A stretch of DNA of 64,000 nt from DASWJZ01 sp963846475 (GCA_963846475.1 CAWJVZ010000003.1:496001-560000), one strand, 5' to 3'; counted from the stretch's first letter, positions 41,816 to 54,923 are shown. Numbers and translations: made by a program. The notes: generated by a model not told the origin, from the sequence alone.

Positions 41816-42230
41816 CGTCCCGCGGCCTCACGGCCCGAGGTGATCAAAGAGCCTGGCCGGTGCCGCCGGCCTGCGGTTTCCCTCGTTCGAGGGAGCGGAG
41901 CGCCTGAAGAACGCCTCGCAAATTAAATAATGGCGCCTCCAGGCGCCCCGCGCGGCGTTATACGTTCCCCAACTCGCCCTATCGTCTTCCCGTCCTGCCC
42001 CGTGCTTCACGCCGTGGGCAGGAACTCTAGCCGTGCAACATCCGGCACCGGGATTGCTCCCGAGGGGGGCCCTTCTGAGGAACGCCGTCCCGGTTCCTGA
42101 CCGAGGCTCCGTGGCGGCGCCGCCCACTGCTCCCGAAAAGCTCCGGTCCCAGGATTTCCGGTCCCTCGTCGAGCAGCGGTATTTCGCGAGCTAGCATATT
42201 CGAACAGGCCTGTCTAGGATTTTTTTCATA
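41816..42230. repeat. Dispersed repeat of about 400 bp, copy A
   Basis: This copy and those at 44199-44596 and 57058-57456 share most of their sequence in the same orientation, from CGTCCCGCGGCC at the left to TGTCTAGG.ATTTTTTTCA at the right. The copies differ by small indels and substitutions, which break every reading frame, so it does not encode a conserved protein. The minus strand carries promoter-like boxes and a terminator-like hairpin (see the ncRNA entry). Confidence 0.85.
41922..42181 (-). ncRNA. Candidate small RNA in repeat copy A
   Basis: On the minus strand TAGACA (42216-42211) and TAGCTC (42193-42188) are 17 bp apart. The same hexamers and spacing occur in all three copies while the spacer itself differs, which is what selection on a promoter looks like. 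A transcript from about 42181 would end at a perfect hairpin GGCGCC-TGGA-GGCGCC (41947-41932) followed by an AT-rich tail. A stem CCTGCCC/GGGCAGG lies inside. No transcript is known; this is inference from comparison of the copies. Confidence 0.5.
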
Positions 42231-42243
42231 GAACCTGGAAGAT

Positions 42244-42357
42244 TCCCCTCCCCCTTGTGGGGACTTGTGGGGAGGGGTACGGGGCGGGGTCTTCGATGCC
42301 GAGCTCGACGTGAGACGACCCCTCCCCCAGCCCCTCCCCACAAGGGGGAGGGGAGGC
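42244..42357. repeat. Palindromic intergenic repeat (rhizobial type)
   Basis: CCCCTCCCCCTTGTGGGGA at the left is complementary to CCCCACAAGGGGGAGGGG at the right, enclosing about 70 bases. Elements of this kind are scattered in Rhizobiales chromosomes. It lies next to repeat copy A, after the end of glnK. Confidence 0.75.
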
Positions 42358-42366
42358 GCATTCCCG

Positions 42367-42504
42367 CGCCTGCGGGAGTTGCGCGAGCGGCACCTCGGCT
42401 GGGAAGTGACCGACCTGATGGCAAAGCTGGACGCCAGGTCGAGCGTGTCGTCGATCTACCGTCTAGAACAGGGCGGCGCCACCCGCCTGCCGAACGCGCT
42501 AAAG
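42367..42504 (+). pseudogene. Possible fragment of an XRE-type DNA-binding protein
   Basis: On the + strand about 45 residues read LRELRERHLGWEVTDLMAKL then SVSSIYRLEQGGATRLPNALK, close to a small helix-turn-helix protein. There is no proper start and the frame runs into the antisense of glnK. It is best seen as a gene remnant left between the palindromic repeat and glnK. Confidence 0.35.
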
Positions 42505-42837
42505 CGCCTCCACGCCAGTTTCTCCGGTGCGGATGCGCATGGCGGACTGAAGGTCAAGCACGAAGATCTTGCCGTCGCCGATGCGGCCGGTATGCGCCGC
42601 CAGGCGGATCGCCTCGATCGCGCGGTCGAGCAGCGCATCGTCGACCGCCAACTCCAGCTTCAGCTTCGGGATGTAGCTGATCTTGTACTCGGCGCCTCGG
42701 TAAATCTCGGTGTGTCCTTTCTGGCGGCCGTAGCCGCGGACCTCGCTGACCGTGAGCCCGTGGATGTTCGCTTCCGACAGCGCGTCGCGTACCGCGTCCA
42801 GCCGGTGCGGCTGGATGATGGCAATGACCCAGTTCAC
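42499..42837 (-). CDS. glnK: PII nitrogen regulatory protein GlnK
   Basis: The 112-residue PII protein keeps the T-loop RGAEYKISYIPK with Y51, the uridylylation site, and the B-loop THTGRIGDGKIF-type motif (HTGRIGDGKIFV). It senses 2-oxoglutarate and ATP/ADP and blocks the ammonium channel when nitrogen is plentiful. It lies 15 bases downstream of amtB and must be co-transcribed with it. The gene order amtB-glnK is the reverse of the common glnK-amtB, but the pairing itself identifies it as GlnK rather than GlnB. Confidence 0.9.
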   Translation of the reverse strand: MNWVIAIIQPHRLDAVRDALSEANIHGLTVSEVRGYGRQKGHTEIYRGAEYKISYIPKLKLELAVDDALLDRAIEAIRLAAHTGRIGDGKIFVLDLQSAMRIRTGETGVEAL

Positions 42838-42852
42838 CGGTCCGGCCTCCTT

Positions 42853-44061
<1,209 letters not shown>

Positions 44062-44198
44062 TCGAAGCCCCCCATGCTTTCGCGGTGCATCTTATGGCGC
44101 CGGTCTTAAGAGCCGCTCATGATGCCTGAACAGCGAAGCAGCGCAAGCGCCAACGAGACGGTGCCCGGGCGCCATGGGAGAGGGGGGACGCGCGCTAT

Positions 44199-44596
44199 CG
44201 TCCCGCGGCCTCTCGGCCCGAGGTGATCAAAGAGCTTTCTTGGCCTCCTCACTCGAGGAGGGAGCGGAGCGCCTGAAGAACGCCTCGCAAATTTAATAAC
44301 GGCGCCTCCAGGCGCCCCGCGCGGCGGTATACGTTCCCCAACTCGCCCTATCTTCTTCCCGCCCTGCCCCGTGCTTGCGCCCGAAGCAGGAACTCTAGCC
44401 GTGCAACATCCGGCACCGGGATTGCTCCCGAGGGGGGCCCTTCTGAGGAACGCCGTCCCGGCTCCTGACCGAGGCTCCGTGGCGGCGCCGCCCACTGCTC
44501 CCGAAAAGCTCCGGTCCTTGCATCCCGGTCCCTCGTCGAGCAGCGGTGATTTGGAGCTACCACAAACGAAGACGGTTGTCTAGGATTTTTTTCATA
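44199..44596. repeat. Dispersed repeat of about 400 bp, copy B
   Basis: It is the second copy of the element described at 41816-42230, in the same orientation. It differs in the region between CCTGCC and CAGGAACT (one base shorter than A and C), which changes the loop of a predicted stem and shifts any reading frame. It lies between amtB and the TPR cassette. Confidence 0.85.
44291..44546 (-). ncRNA. Candidate small RNA in repeat copy B
   Basis: TAGACA (44582-44577) and TAGCTC (44559-44554) are 17 bp apart on the minus strand, and the GGCGCC-TGGA-GGCGCC hairpin (44316-44301) with an AT-rich tail ends the unit. The spacer differs from the other copies while both hexamers are kept. Confidence 0.5.
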
Positions 44597-44667
44597 GCCC
44601 CAAATCTCGGTCGCTGTCCCTTGCCCGCCAGCGAGCATTCTGCAATCTTCGCGCGTGGGAGGCGGGA

Positions 44668-45009
44668 ATGAGAGGCACCGTACAGGGCGTCTTTGTCGGC
44701 ATATGTGGCGCGATCATATTTGCAGTGTTCGAGGCGGCTGCTCTTTCGCTCACGGGTGCGCGGTGGTGGCTTGCCATGGTCGCCGCATTCCTCATCTGCT
44801 TCGCGGCTGCTCTGGCCATCGAAAGATATTGGTTGAGGCACGAAATAGTGCGGCCGCAAACGGACGTGGGCAGCGGCAACCAATCCGAAGCTAGCCAGGA
44901 GATCGAAATGCGGGATGCAACCGTGCAAGGGACTGGAGACAAGAGGATCGGCAGTGGAAATGTTGCGAAGGGTGACCAGAGGATCACAATCGACAAGGCG
45001 CGTTCATAG
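44668..45009 (+). CDS. Small two-helix membrane protein with GSGN-type tail, first gene of the TPR cassette
   Basis: The product is 113 residues from ATG 44668 (GGAGGCGGGA upstream). Two membrane helices (about 5-30 and 35-53) are followed by a cytoplasmic-type tail with repeated glycine/asparagine motifs: VGSGNQS, VQGTGDK and IGSGNVAKGDQRI. Such GxGN...GD tails occur in small proteins encoded beside STAND-type or TPR defence genes, to my knowledge; that link is not proven here. Base composition is less GC-rich than the core. The next gene starts six bases after its stop. Confidence 0.6.
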   Translation: MRGTVQGVFVGICGAIIFAVFEAAALSLTGARWWLAMVAAFLICFAAALAIERYWLRHEIVRPQTDVGSGNQSEASQEIEMRDATVQGTGDKRIGSGNVAKGDQRITIDKARS

Positions 45010-45014
45010 CGGCT

Positions 45015-45887
45015 ATGGAAAGTCGCTCTTTCCCGATCGACTGGCGTCGCGAACTGGCGCAGCTTCAACCGTTCTTGGACGGAAAAGGTGGCGTCGCATG
45101 TGTCAGATACGATGGCCAGCGCTGTGCGCCGAATAAGTTTATCGCGACACTGACGTCGGTCTATGAGGGTCGATGGGACGGCAGCCAGTTCGCCGAGGCT
45201 AGCGGCACCTGGCGTTCGCTGCGGATTGACCCCGAGAATTACAAGATGCGGTATCTATCAGATATTCGAAAAGAGTTTGCACGCAAGCTGATGATCCAGC
45301 TTCCTTTGCCGGTGACGCCGGGTCAATCAAGTGGCCCGATACAAGTTGCATCAAACAATACCGCCGGGGGCGCCCAGACATTCCATACCAGCGTAGAGTT
45401 TCATGGAGACCACGATGCCGTGCTCGCGTTCAGACGAGATGCCTGGATTCAGGCGCTGCGCGCCGAACTTGAACAATTCCTCAGGGGTGGCCATTTCATG
45501 GTCATCCTGGTCCACGGCAGCAAGGAAGAGCAAAGGGAATTTTGGGATGACCTGTGGCACGGCGGAATGTCGGACCTGCTACCGGTCGGCCTGTTTCTTG
45601 TTCGAATGATCGACAGAACTGACACGCCGACCGGCGAGCATCATCGGGCAGCGGCCCCGGATGTTGAGATTACTCTGCCTTTGGACCTGGGGGCTGAGCA
45701 GCAGGCAGATGCCATGGAAGACATTGCAAACTGGATCAGTCGGCGCCTACCAGTTTACACCTACGATCAAGCTTGGCTGCTTGCGAAAGGTATTGTGATC
45801 GCTCACGCTGACCGAGTGGACGATCTGCACAGCTCGACCGGGCTGATGATTACGCGGCTACAACAGGAACTGGCACGCCTGAAATGA
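45015..45887 (+). CDS. Hypothetical protein of the TPR cassette, possibly iSTAND-like
   Basis: The product is 290 residues. The N-terminal 90 residues look like an alpha/beta domain (FPIDWRRELAQLQPFLDGKGGVACVRYDG). The part from about 145 (DAWIQALRAELEQFLRGGHFMVILVHGSKEEQREFWDDLW) has the strand-helix shape of degenerate P-loop domains but lacks Walker A, so it could be an inactive STAND-like adaptor; this is a guess. It overlaps the TPR gene by 4 bases and follows the membrane gene closely, giving a three-gene operon. Confidence 0.6.
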   Translation: MESRSFPIDWRRELAQLQPFLDGKGGVACVRYDGQRCAPNKFIATLTSVYEGRWDGSQFAEASGTWRSLRIDPENYKMRYLSDIRKEFARKLMIQLPLPVTPGQSSGPIQVASNNTAGGAQTFHTSVEFHGDHDAVLAFRRDAWIQALRAELEQFLRGGHFMVILVHGSKEEQREFWDDLWHGGMSDLLPVGLFLVRMIDRTDTPTGEHHRAAAPDVEITLPLDLGAEQQADAMEDIANWISRRLPVYTYDQAWLLAKGIVIAHADRVDDLHSSTGLMITRLQQELARLK

Positions 45888-47533
45888 ACGTTCAGGAATT
45901 CTTAGCAAATGGGCCGCGGGGCATGGGAAGGGTGCTTCAAGGGCTGTCTATGGCCGAAAGTCTGACCGACCGGGTCGCGAGAAGCATATATGAACTCGAA
46001 CCGATCGAGGGGGTGCCTGCTGACCTGTTTCTCGAAGCCCTTCACCAAACGAACTTCATTATTCCTCGCAACAGTGAATGGCACCTTGCACAGGAGTTTC
46101 GATCAGAACTGCATACACTCGGTGAAGCACGGAGCGATTACCTGTTTGCAGTTAATAGACTTCTGCTTGAGCAAGGTCAAAGCGGTGACGAGACGTTGGC
46201 TGGTGATGAAATACCGGCTTACCTTTTCACCGACACCGGACGAGCTTACCACGAGGCCGCTCTCGGTCGTGTTGAAAGCTCCCTCGATATTTATTCAAGG
46301 ATCTCACTCCGTCCGCTTACTGGGGAGCAATGGCTTGCGTCGCAGCTTGCGGCCGAGCAGGAGACGACCGGCATTCTTCCTCAAGGAACAATCGAAGCCA
46401 CGTTCCTACGTGCAATGGTCTTATTCAGGGAAGGACGACGGCAGGAAGCGGAGCCACTTTTACGCCGAGTGGTGGCAAGTCGCCAATGGCGCATTGAGGT
46501 CGCCATCGCAGCACATGTTCTGGCAAACTTGATTTCCCGGCGCCATAAAAGCGAAGCGGAAAAGCTGTATCGCTATGCAGTTGATATTGGGGAGGAAATT
46601 GGCGATCGGCACGGTCTTGCGCAGACCCTGCACAGTCTAGCCAACCACCTGTCGCGCGACCGCCACCGCAACGAGGAAGCGGAAGAACTCTACCGGCGTT
46701 CTATTGCAAGCCTGGCAGATGTTGGAGATCAACACGGGGTCGGACAGACATTGCACAGCCTCGCCAACCACCTCTCGCGCGACCGTAACCGCGGCAAGGA
46801 GCCCGAGGAACTATACCGGGATTCTCTTCGGATTCGTGAAAACATTGGAGATCGTTACGGGGTTGCGCAGACTTTGCACAGCCTTGCCAACCATCTATCG
46901 CGCGACCGGAGCCGCAGCGAAGAGGCCGAAGCACTTTACCGGGATTCGATCGAGATTGGCGAGGAGATTGGGAACCGGCGCCACGTTGCACAGACGCTGC
47001 ACAGCCTCGCCAACCATCTGTCGCACGACCGAAGTCGCAGCAAGGAGGCGGAAGACCTCTATCGGCAATCTTGGAAAGTCGACGAAGAATTAGGGAATAG
47101 AAAGGGCGTGGCGCAGACTTTGCACAGCCTTGCCAACCACCTGTCGCGCGACCGGAGCCGGAGCCATGAGGCGGAAGAACTCTACCGGCGTTCTGTTGCA
47201 AGCCTGGCCGATGTTGGAGATCAACACGGGGTCGGACAGACACTGCACAGCCTTGCCAACCACCTATCGCGCGACCCAAGCCGGAGCGACGAAGCCGAGG
47301 CCATGTTGCGCGAAAGTCTAGCAAATCTTCGGGGGCTTCGGGATAAACGCGGCCAAGCGCAGGTTCTCAGAAGTCTCGCTCGGATCATCGCGCACAAGTC
47401 TGTTGCCGATGCAGAAGCGTTACTTGAGGAGAGCCTCGGGTTGAACAAAGAGATGCGAGATCAGAATGGAATTCGGATAGTGGAGCGGTCTTTGCGGGAA
47501 CTGCGCCGGGGGCGTTCGCCGCTTGAGGACTGA
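45884..47533 (+). CDS. Tetratricopeptide-repeat protein with near-identical 41-residue repeats
   Basis: The product is 549 residues; ATG 45884 overlaps the previous stop. Residues 1-235 form a helical N-terminal region without a known motif. From about 240 there are six to eight repeats of about 41 residues, each with QTLHSLANHLSRDRxRxxEAEELYRxS, the length of kinesin-light-chain-type TPRs. Repeats two and six are almost identical, and the DNA repeats too, so the array expanded recently. TPR arrays bind partner proteins; a sensor or scaffold role with the two upstream proteins is inference. A short basic tail follows. Confidence 0.75.
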   Translation: MNVQEFLANGPRGMGRVLQGLSMAESLTDRVARSIYELEPIEGVPADLFLEALHQTNFIIPRNSEWHLAQEFRSELHTLGEARSDYLFAVNRLLLEQGQSGDETLAGDEIPAYLFTDTGRAYHEAALGRVESSLDIYSRISLRPLTGEQWLASQLAAEQETTGILPQGTIEATFLRAMVLFREGRRQEAEPLLRRVVASRQWRIEVAIAAHVLANLISRRHKSEAEKLYRYAVDIGEEIGDRHGLAQTLHSLANHLSRDRHRNEEAEELYRRSIASLADVGDQHGVGQTLHSLANHLSRDRNRGKEPEELYRDSLRIRENIGDRYGVAQTLHSLANHLSRDRSRSEEAEALYRDSIEIGEEIGNRRHVAQTLHSLANHLSHDRSRSKEAEDLYRQSWKVDEELGNRKGVAQTLHSLANHLSRDRSRSHEAEELYRRSVASLADVGDQHGVGQTLHSLANHLSRDPSRSDEAEAMLRESLANLRGLRDKRGQAQVLRSLARIIAHKSVADAEALLEESLGLNKEMRDQNGIRIVERSLRELRRGRSPLED

Positions 47534-47554
47534 ATCGCGAACCTGGACCAGGGC

Positions 47555-50440
<2,886 letters not shown>

Positions 50441-50534
50441 GAAAATCCCGGCTGGCGCGGCGGCGGACTTTCCCGATCCGCTCGTCTTGCCGGCAATATA
50501 GGTTGAAAGGGGGTCCGCCGGGAGGGGCTTGCAC

Positions 50535-52120
50535 CAAGCACCCCCGCTATTCTTGTCACCAGGGCTGCGGCGCCTTAGTCGTCAGCCGCACCTGGCCCAC
50601 AATCTAGAAAGAAACATGTCCGAGATCATGTTGGATGGGGATGATCTGGACGGCATATCCGAGCCGTTGAAGTCGGTTGACGAGACGCTTTGTTTGCGCC
50701 GTTTTGGCGCGACGATCGAAGTGATCGGCGCCGAGGTCCTGGTAGAGGGTTCCGTTGCTCAGCATGTGGTATGCGGCGGTGAGGATGGAAGCGGCGACGG
50801 CGCCGATGGCCTTTTTTGCCCCGCGCCGGGAGCGCAGGCGATGGAACTGCGCCTGTAGGTAGCTGCCCTTCTTGCGGGTCGCGGCCCAGGCGCACTGGAT
50901 CAGCATGGTTTTGAGCCAGGGGGCGCCCTTGCGCATGCGGGTGGACCGCCGCTTTCCGGCGCTCTCGTCGCTCTTGGGGCAAAGGCCGGCCCAGGAGATG
51001 AGATGCCCCTCGGTGGGGAAGCGGCTCATGTCGATGCCGATCTCGGCGGTGATCACCGCTGCGCTGAGCTGGCTGATCCCGGGAATAGTGCTCAGGAGCT
51101 GGACGCTGGTGCGAAAGGGCTCGAGGCTATCATTCACCTCCCGATCGATCTCGACGACGGCGGCATCGAGGGCATCGATCTGCTTGAGGTGGAGGCGAAG
51201 CAGGAAGCGGTGGTGCTTGGTGACGCGGCCACGCAGCGCCTCGCGAAGCTCTTCCGGCGATGCCTTGAGCCGCCGATGGGCGAACTCAGCCAACTTGCCG
51301 GGATCGCTCTCGCCGGCAATGAGGGCTTCGATCATCGCCCGGCCGCTCACGCCGATCACATCGGAGACAGCCGAGTTGAGCTTGATGTTGGCGTCCTCCA
51401 GCGTCTTCTGCAGCCGCTGCACATGGCTGGTCCGTTCGCGCACGAGCTGCTTTCGGGTGCGCAAGAGGTTGCGCATCTCCTGCGTCGGGGCATCCGGCAC
51501 GAAGCTGCCGCGGATGAGGCCATGCGCCAGAAGGTCGGCCAGCCAGGTTGCGTCGTTGGTGTCGCTCTTGCGGCCCGGCACGTTCTTCACATGCGCCGCA
51601 TTCGCCAGCACCAGCTCGAAATCGCCGTCGCTCAGGATGTGCCAGACCGGCTTCCAGTAAACGCCGGTCGCCTCCATGGCGACATGCGTGCAGCCTTCCG
51701 AGCCCACCCATTGCGACAACGCAAGCAGCTCCTTTGTCGTCGTCTTGAAGGTGCGGATCTGCCGTTTGACGCTGCCGTTCGCCATATGGCGCACGCACGC
51801 CACCACCGTCTCCTTGTGCACGTCGAGCCCGGCGCAATGCGGATGCAGAACTTCCATGTTGCCCTCCCTGCCGCGCCGCCGGCTTGGGACCCCGTCAAAG
51901 GAACTCTAGAAACCGCGCTCCCGGGCCAAAACCGGCCATGGCGCAATCAGGGGTGCTCAGGAATCCCGGGTCGAACTAGAACACGGGCTCATACGCGCCA
52001 AGACACAACCCGACCTCTTCGCCGACGACGCTCCCAAGTATACCATCCAGCGCCAGCCGTTTCATGCCGGGGGGTCGGAAAGGCCGGTGGCGAACTAGAA
52101 CGGAATCCTAGCGAGCGAGA
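50535..52120 (-). mobile_element. IS110-family insertion element, intact transposase (approximate limits)
   Basis: The element lies between uvrA and tRNA-Ala and consists of one transposase gene plus non-coding flanks, about 70 bases on the transposase's 3' side and about 250 on its 5' side. Exact ends were not found: IS110-type elements lack obvious inverted repeats and target duplications. The long 5' flank is where IS110-group elements encode their bridge RNA. A direct repeat CGAACTAGAAC (about 51973 and 52092) lies in that flank. Confidence 0.6.
50604..51857 (-). CDS. IS110-family transposase (DEDD/serine recombinase)
   Basis: The 417-residue protein is complete. The N-terminal RuvC-like DEDD half shows GLDVHKETV with D12, MEATGVYWKP and KSDTNDATWLADLL; the C-terminal half has the Tnp_20 region LLSTIPGISQLSAAVITAEIG and the serine-containing ISWAGLCP. 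Together with the element's non-coding RNA such enzymes carry out RNA-guided, duplication-free insertion. The frame is unbroken, so the element may still move. Confidence 0.93.
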   Translation of the reverse strand: MEVLHPHCAGLDVHKETVVACVRHMANGSVKRQIRTFKTTTKELLALSQWVGSEGCTHVAMEATGVYWKPVWHILSDGDFELVLANAAHVKNVPGRKSDTNDATWLADLLAHGLIRGSFVPDAPTQEMRNLLRTRKQLVRERTSHVQRLQKTLEDANIKLNSAVSDVIGVSGRAMIEALIAGESDPGKLAEFAHRRLKASPEELREALRGRVTKHHRFLLRLHLKQIDALDAAVVEIDREVNDSLEPFRTSVQLLSTIPGISQLSAAVITAEIGIDMSRFPTEGHLISWAGLCPKSDESAGKRRSTRMRKGAPWLKTMLIQCAWAATRKKGSYLQAQFHRLRSRRGAKKAIGAVAASILTAAYHMLSNGTLYQDLGADHFDRRAKTAQTKRLVNRLQRLGYAVQIIPIQHDLGHVSF

Positions 52121-52157
52121 TCCCGGGGAGAAATAATGAGGCTCGTGCAAGAGTGGC

Positions 52158-52233
52158 TGGTGGAGCCGAGCGGGATCGAACCGCTGACCTCGTGAATGCC
52201 ATTCACGCGCTCTCCCAACTGAGCTACGGCCCC
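52158..52233 (-). tRNA. trnA: tRNA-Ala (anticodon GGC)
   Basis: On the minus strand the cloverleaf is complete: GGGGCCG pairs with CGGCTCC, the D-arm is TAGCTCAGTTGGGAGAGC, the anticodon stem CGTGA/TCACG encloses ATGGCAT with GGC, and the T-loop is GGTTCGATCC; A and CCA follow. Genes for Ala-GGC are single-copy in most relatives. Confidence 0.96.
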
Positions 52234-52310
52234 GAGCCTTGCGGCCGCGCCTGGGGCGCGCGGCGCGGGGTTACCTATGCGCGGCCCTGCTGAAATGCAA
52301 GGCCCGCCGG

Positions 52311-52748
52311 TCAGACTTCGTCCTCGTCCTCCGCATCGACGTCGAGCAGGTCGGCCACGTCGGCGCCTTCCTCCTCTTCCTCCTCCAGGAACGGCGCAGC
52401 GTCGTCCTCCGGCTCCGCCTCGATCTCGATCTCCAGCGCGTCCGCGTCCGGGATGACGACTTCGTCCTCCTCGTCGACCTCGGGGCTGCCGGGCACCGCC
52501 GCATCCTCCTCTTCGACGGCTTCCAGCGAGATCACGTCCGCGTCGCGCTCGATCTCTTCGTCCTTTTCCACCTCCTCCACGGGTGCCGGCTTGATGGCTC
52601 GCTCCGGCGCGGCCTTCTCGCGCGCCGCCACCTCGAAGATGGTGCCGCAATTCGGACAGGTGATCGGGACGCGCTGAAGGTCGTAATATTTGGTGCCGCA
52701 GGACGGGCACACGCGCTTCGTGCCGAGTTCCGGTTTGGCCACGGTCAT
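52311..52748 (-). CDS. TIGR02300 family protein (FYDLN acid domain)
   Basis: The 145-residue protein starts at ATG 52748 with KPELGTKRVCPSCGTKYYDLQRVPITCPNCG, the family's zinc-ribbon with the YDL signature, and ends in a long acidic low-complexity tail (EEEEEEGADVADLL). It occurs almost only in alphaproteobacteria, next to aroA and tRNA-Ala, as here. The role is unknown. It is divergent from aroA with about 170 bases between. Confidence 0.9.
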   Translation of the reverse strand: MTVAKPELGTKRVCPSCGTKYYDLQRVPITCPNCGTIFEVAAREKAAPERAIKPAPVEEVEKDEEIERDADVISLEAVEEEDAAVPGSPEVDEEDEVVIPDADALEIEIEAEPEDDAAPFLEEEEEEGADVADLLDVDAEDEDEV

Positions 52749-52915
52749 TCCAGCCTTGTCATGGGATGGAGGCGGTTCCCTAGCGACGCACCTGTCAAGC
52801 TTGTCAAACGGCTTTTCCGCCGCCACGCGGGCGTGACCTCGCCAGCCCCTTGTGCTAGCACCCGCGCCGCTCTCCCGAGGACCGATGCCCGCTCTGATAT
52901 CGCCCGACTGCCTCG

Positions 52916-54283
52916 ATGACCGCACCCATGCCGCACGCCTTCGCAAAGCCGCTGAGCGCGCTGCCGTCCGGCCCGCTGCAGCGGCCGAGTCGCGGTCCCC
53001 GGCGACAAGTCGATCTCGCACCGCGCGCTCATGCTCGGCGCGCTGGCGATCGGCGAGACGCGCGTCGGCGGGCTGCTGGAATCGGCCGACGTGATGGCGA
53101 CCGCCGCCGCCATGCGCGCCTTCGGCGCCACAGGTCGAGCGCGGCCGCGACGGCGTCTGGCGGGTCCACGGGCTCGGCACCGGCGGGCTGCTCGAGCCGG
53201 AGGGCGCGATCGACTTCGGCAATGCCGGAACCGGCGTGCGCCTCGCCATGGGCATCGCCGGCGCGCATCATTTCGCCACCACTTTCGTCGGCGACGCCTC
53301 GCTGTCGCGCCGGCCGATGGCGCCGCGTGCTCGAGCCGCTCCGCGAAATGGGGGCGGAGGTGATCGCGCGCTCCGGCGACCGCCTGCCGCTGTCGATCCG
53401 CGGCGCCGATCCGATGGCGCCGATCGCCTACCGCGTGCCGGTGCCTTCCGCGCAGGTGAAGTCGGCGGTGCTTGCTCGCCGGCCTCAACATCGAAGGCAT
53501 CACCACGGTGATCGAGCCGGTGCGCGACGCGCGATCACACCGAGCGGATGCTGCAGGGCTTCGGCGCCGACATCACATACCGAGCGCGACGAAGCGGGCG
53601 CGACGATGATCCGCCTCGTCGGCCGCCCGGAGCTGAAGCCGCAGGACGATCACCGTTCCGGCCGATCCGAGCTCGGCCGCCTTCCTGATCGTCGCAGGCC
53701 TCCTCGTCGAAGGCTCCGACCTCACCGTCGAGAACGTCCTCCTCAATCCCGCCCGCACCGGCCTTGATCGCCACGCTGCAGCGAGATGGGCGCCGATCTC
53801 GCGATCGAGAACGAGCGGCTTTCCGGCGGCGAGACGATCGGCGACGTCCGCGTGCGCGCGTCGCGGCTGAAGGGGGTCACGGTGCCGCGGAGCGCGCGCC
53901 GTCGATGATCGACGAATATCCGGTGCTTGCGGTCGCGGCCTCCTTCGCACGAGGGCGCACGATCATGGACGGGCTGGAGGAGCTGCGGGTGAAGGAATCG
54001 GACCGCCTCGCCGCGGTGGCGCGCGGCCTCGAGGCGAACGGCGTCTCCTGCCGCGAGGGGGAGGCGAGCCTCGTCGTGGAAGGCGGCCGGGTGAAGGGCG
54101 GCGGCCGCGTGGCCACGCATCTCGACCATCGCATCGCCATGAGCTTTCTGGTCATGGGGCTGGCGGCCGAGCGGCCGGTCACGCGTCGACGACACGGCGA
54201 TGATCGCCACCTCCTTCCCGAGCTTCGTCGAGCTCCTCTCCGGCCTCGGCGCCGCTTTCGCCGAAGGCGCGGAAGCGGCGTGA
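52916..54283 (+). pseudogene. aroA: 3-phosphoshikimate 1-carboxyvinyltransferase (EPSP synthase), frame broken about eleven times
   Basis: Translating the three + frames piecewise gives a complete EPSP synthase of about 450 residues: PGDKSISHRAL, the GNAGTG(V)R, VPSAQVKSAVLLAG, DPSSAAF and ERAPSMIDEYPVLA blocks are all found, but in changing frames. Each break is mended by removing one base (near 52982, 53129, 53325, 53473, 53529, 53578, 53644, 53764, 53780 and 54184), except near 53888, where a base is missing. The enzyme makes EPSP in aromatic amino acid synthesis. As this is essential and the protein is otherwise conserved, sequence error is the likeliest cause. The stop overlaps cmk. Confidence 0.85.
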
Positions 54284-54923
54284 CGGCACCGCTGGTCATC
54301 GCCATCGACGGCCCGGCGGCAAGCGGCAAGGGCACGCTGGCGCGCCGTCTCGCCGGCCATTTCGGGCTCCGCCACCTCGATACCGGCCTGACCTACCGCG
54401 CCGTCGCCGACGGCGCTCCTCGCCCGCGGCGCCGATCTCGGCGACGAGGACGCGGCCGTCGCCGCCGCCGCGGCGCTCGACCTCGCCGGCCTCGATCGGC
54501 AGCGCCTGGCGAGCCACGCGATCGGCGAAGCGGCATCGCGGATTGCCGTGATGCCGGCGCTGCGGCGGGCGCTCGTCAAAAAGCAGCGCGCCTTCGCGCT
54601 GACGTCGCCGGGCGCCGTGCTCGACGGTCGCGACATCGGCACGGTGGTGCTGCCCGACGCGCCGGCAAAGCTCTTCGTCACGGCGTCGCCGGAGACCCGC
54701 GCCCGGCGCCGGGCGCTTGAAATCCGTGCCGCGCGGCAACGATATCGACGAGGCGGAGGTGCTTGCCGACATCAGGAAGCGCGACGCCCGCGACATGGCG
54801 CGCACCGATTCGCCGCTGCGTCCGGCCGCCGACGCTTACTTGCTCGACACCACCGATTTGGATATAGAGGCCGCGTTCCGGGCGGCCGTGGATTATGTGA
54901 GCCGCGCGATTGCGAGCCGATGA
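54280..54923 (+). pseudogene. cmk: Cytidylate kinase, frame broken twice
   Basis: From GTG 54280, overlapping the aroA stop, the frame reads VIAIDGPAASGKGTLARRLAGHFGLRHLDTGLTYR, the Cmk P-loop and nucleotide-binding region. Extra bases near 54412 and 54719 shift the frame; removing them restores LDGRDIGTVVLPDAPAKLF, RGNDIDEAEVLADI and the C-terminus DYVSRAIASR. Full product about 213 residues. It phosphorylates CMP and dCMP. The order aroA-cmk-rpsA is the standard one. The breaks look like sequence errors. Confidence 0.85.

Noticed and set aside
41828..42127. Open frames inside the three dispersed repeats (for example a 99-residue minus-strand frame)
   Set aside because: Indels between copies change the frame and the translations are rich in R, G, P and A. 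The conserved parts are promoter-like boxes and hairpins instead.
52749..53255. N-terminal extension of the TIGR02300 protein to 314 residues
   Set aside because: The residues before ATG 52748 are the antisense of aroA and do not match the family, which starts at the zinc ribbon.
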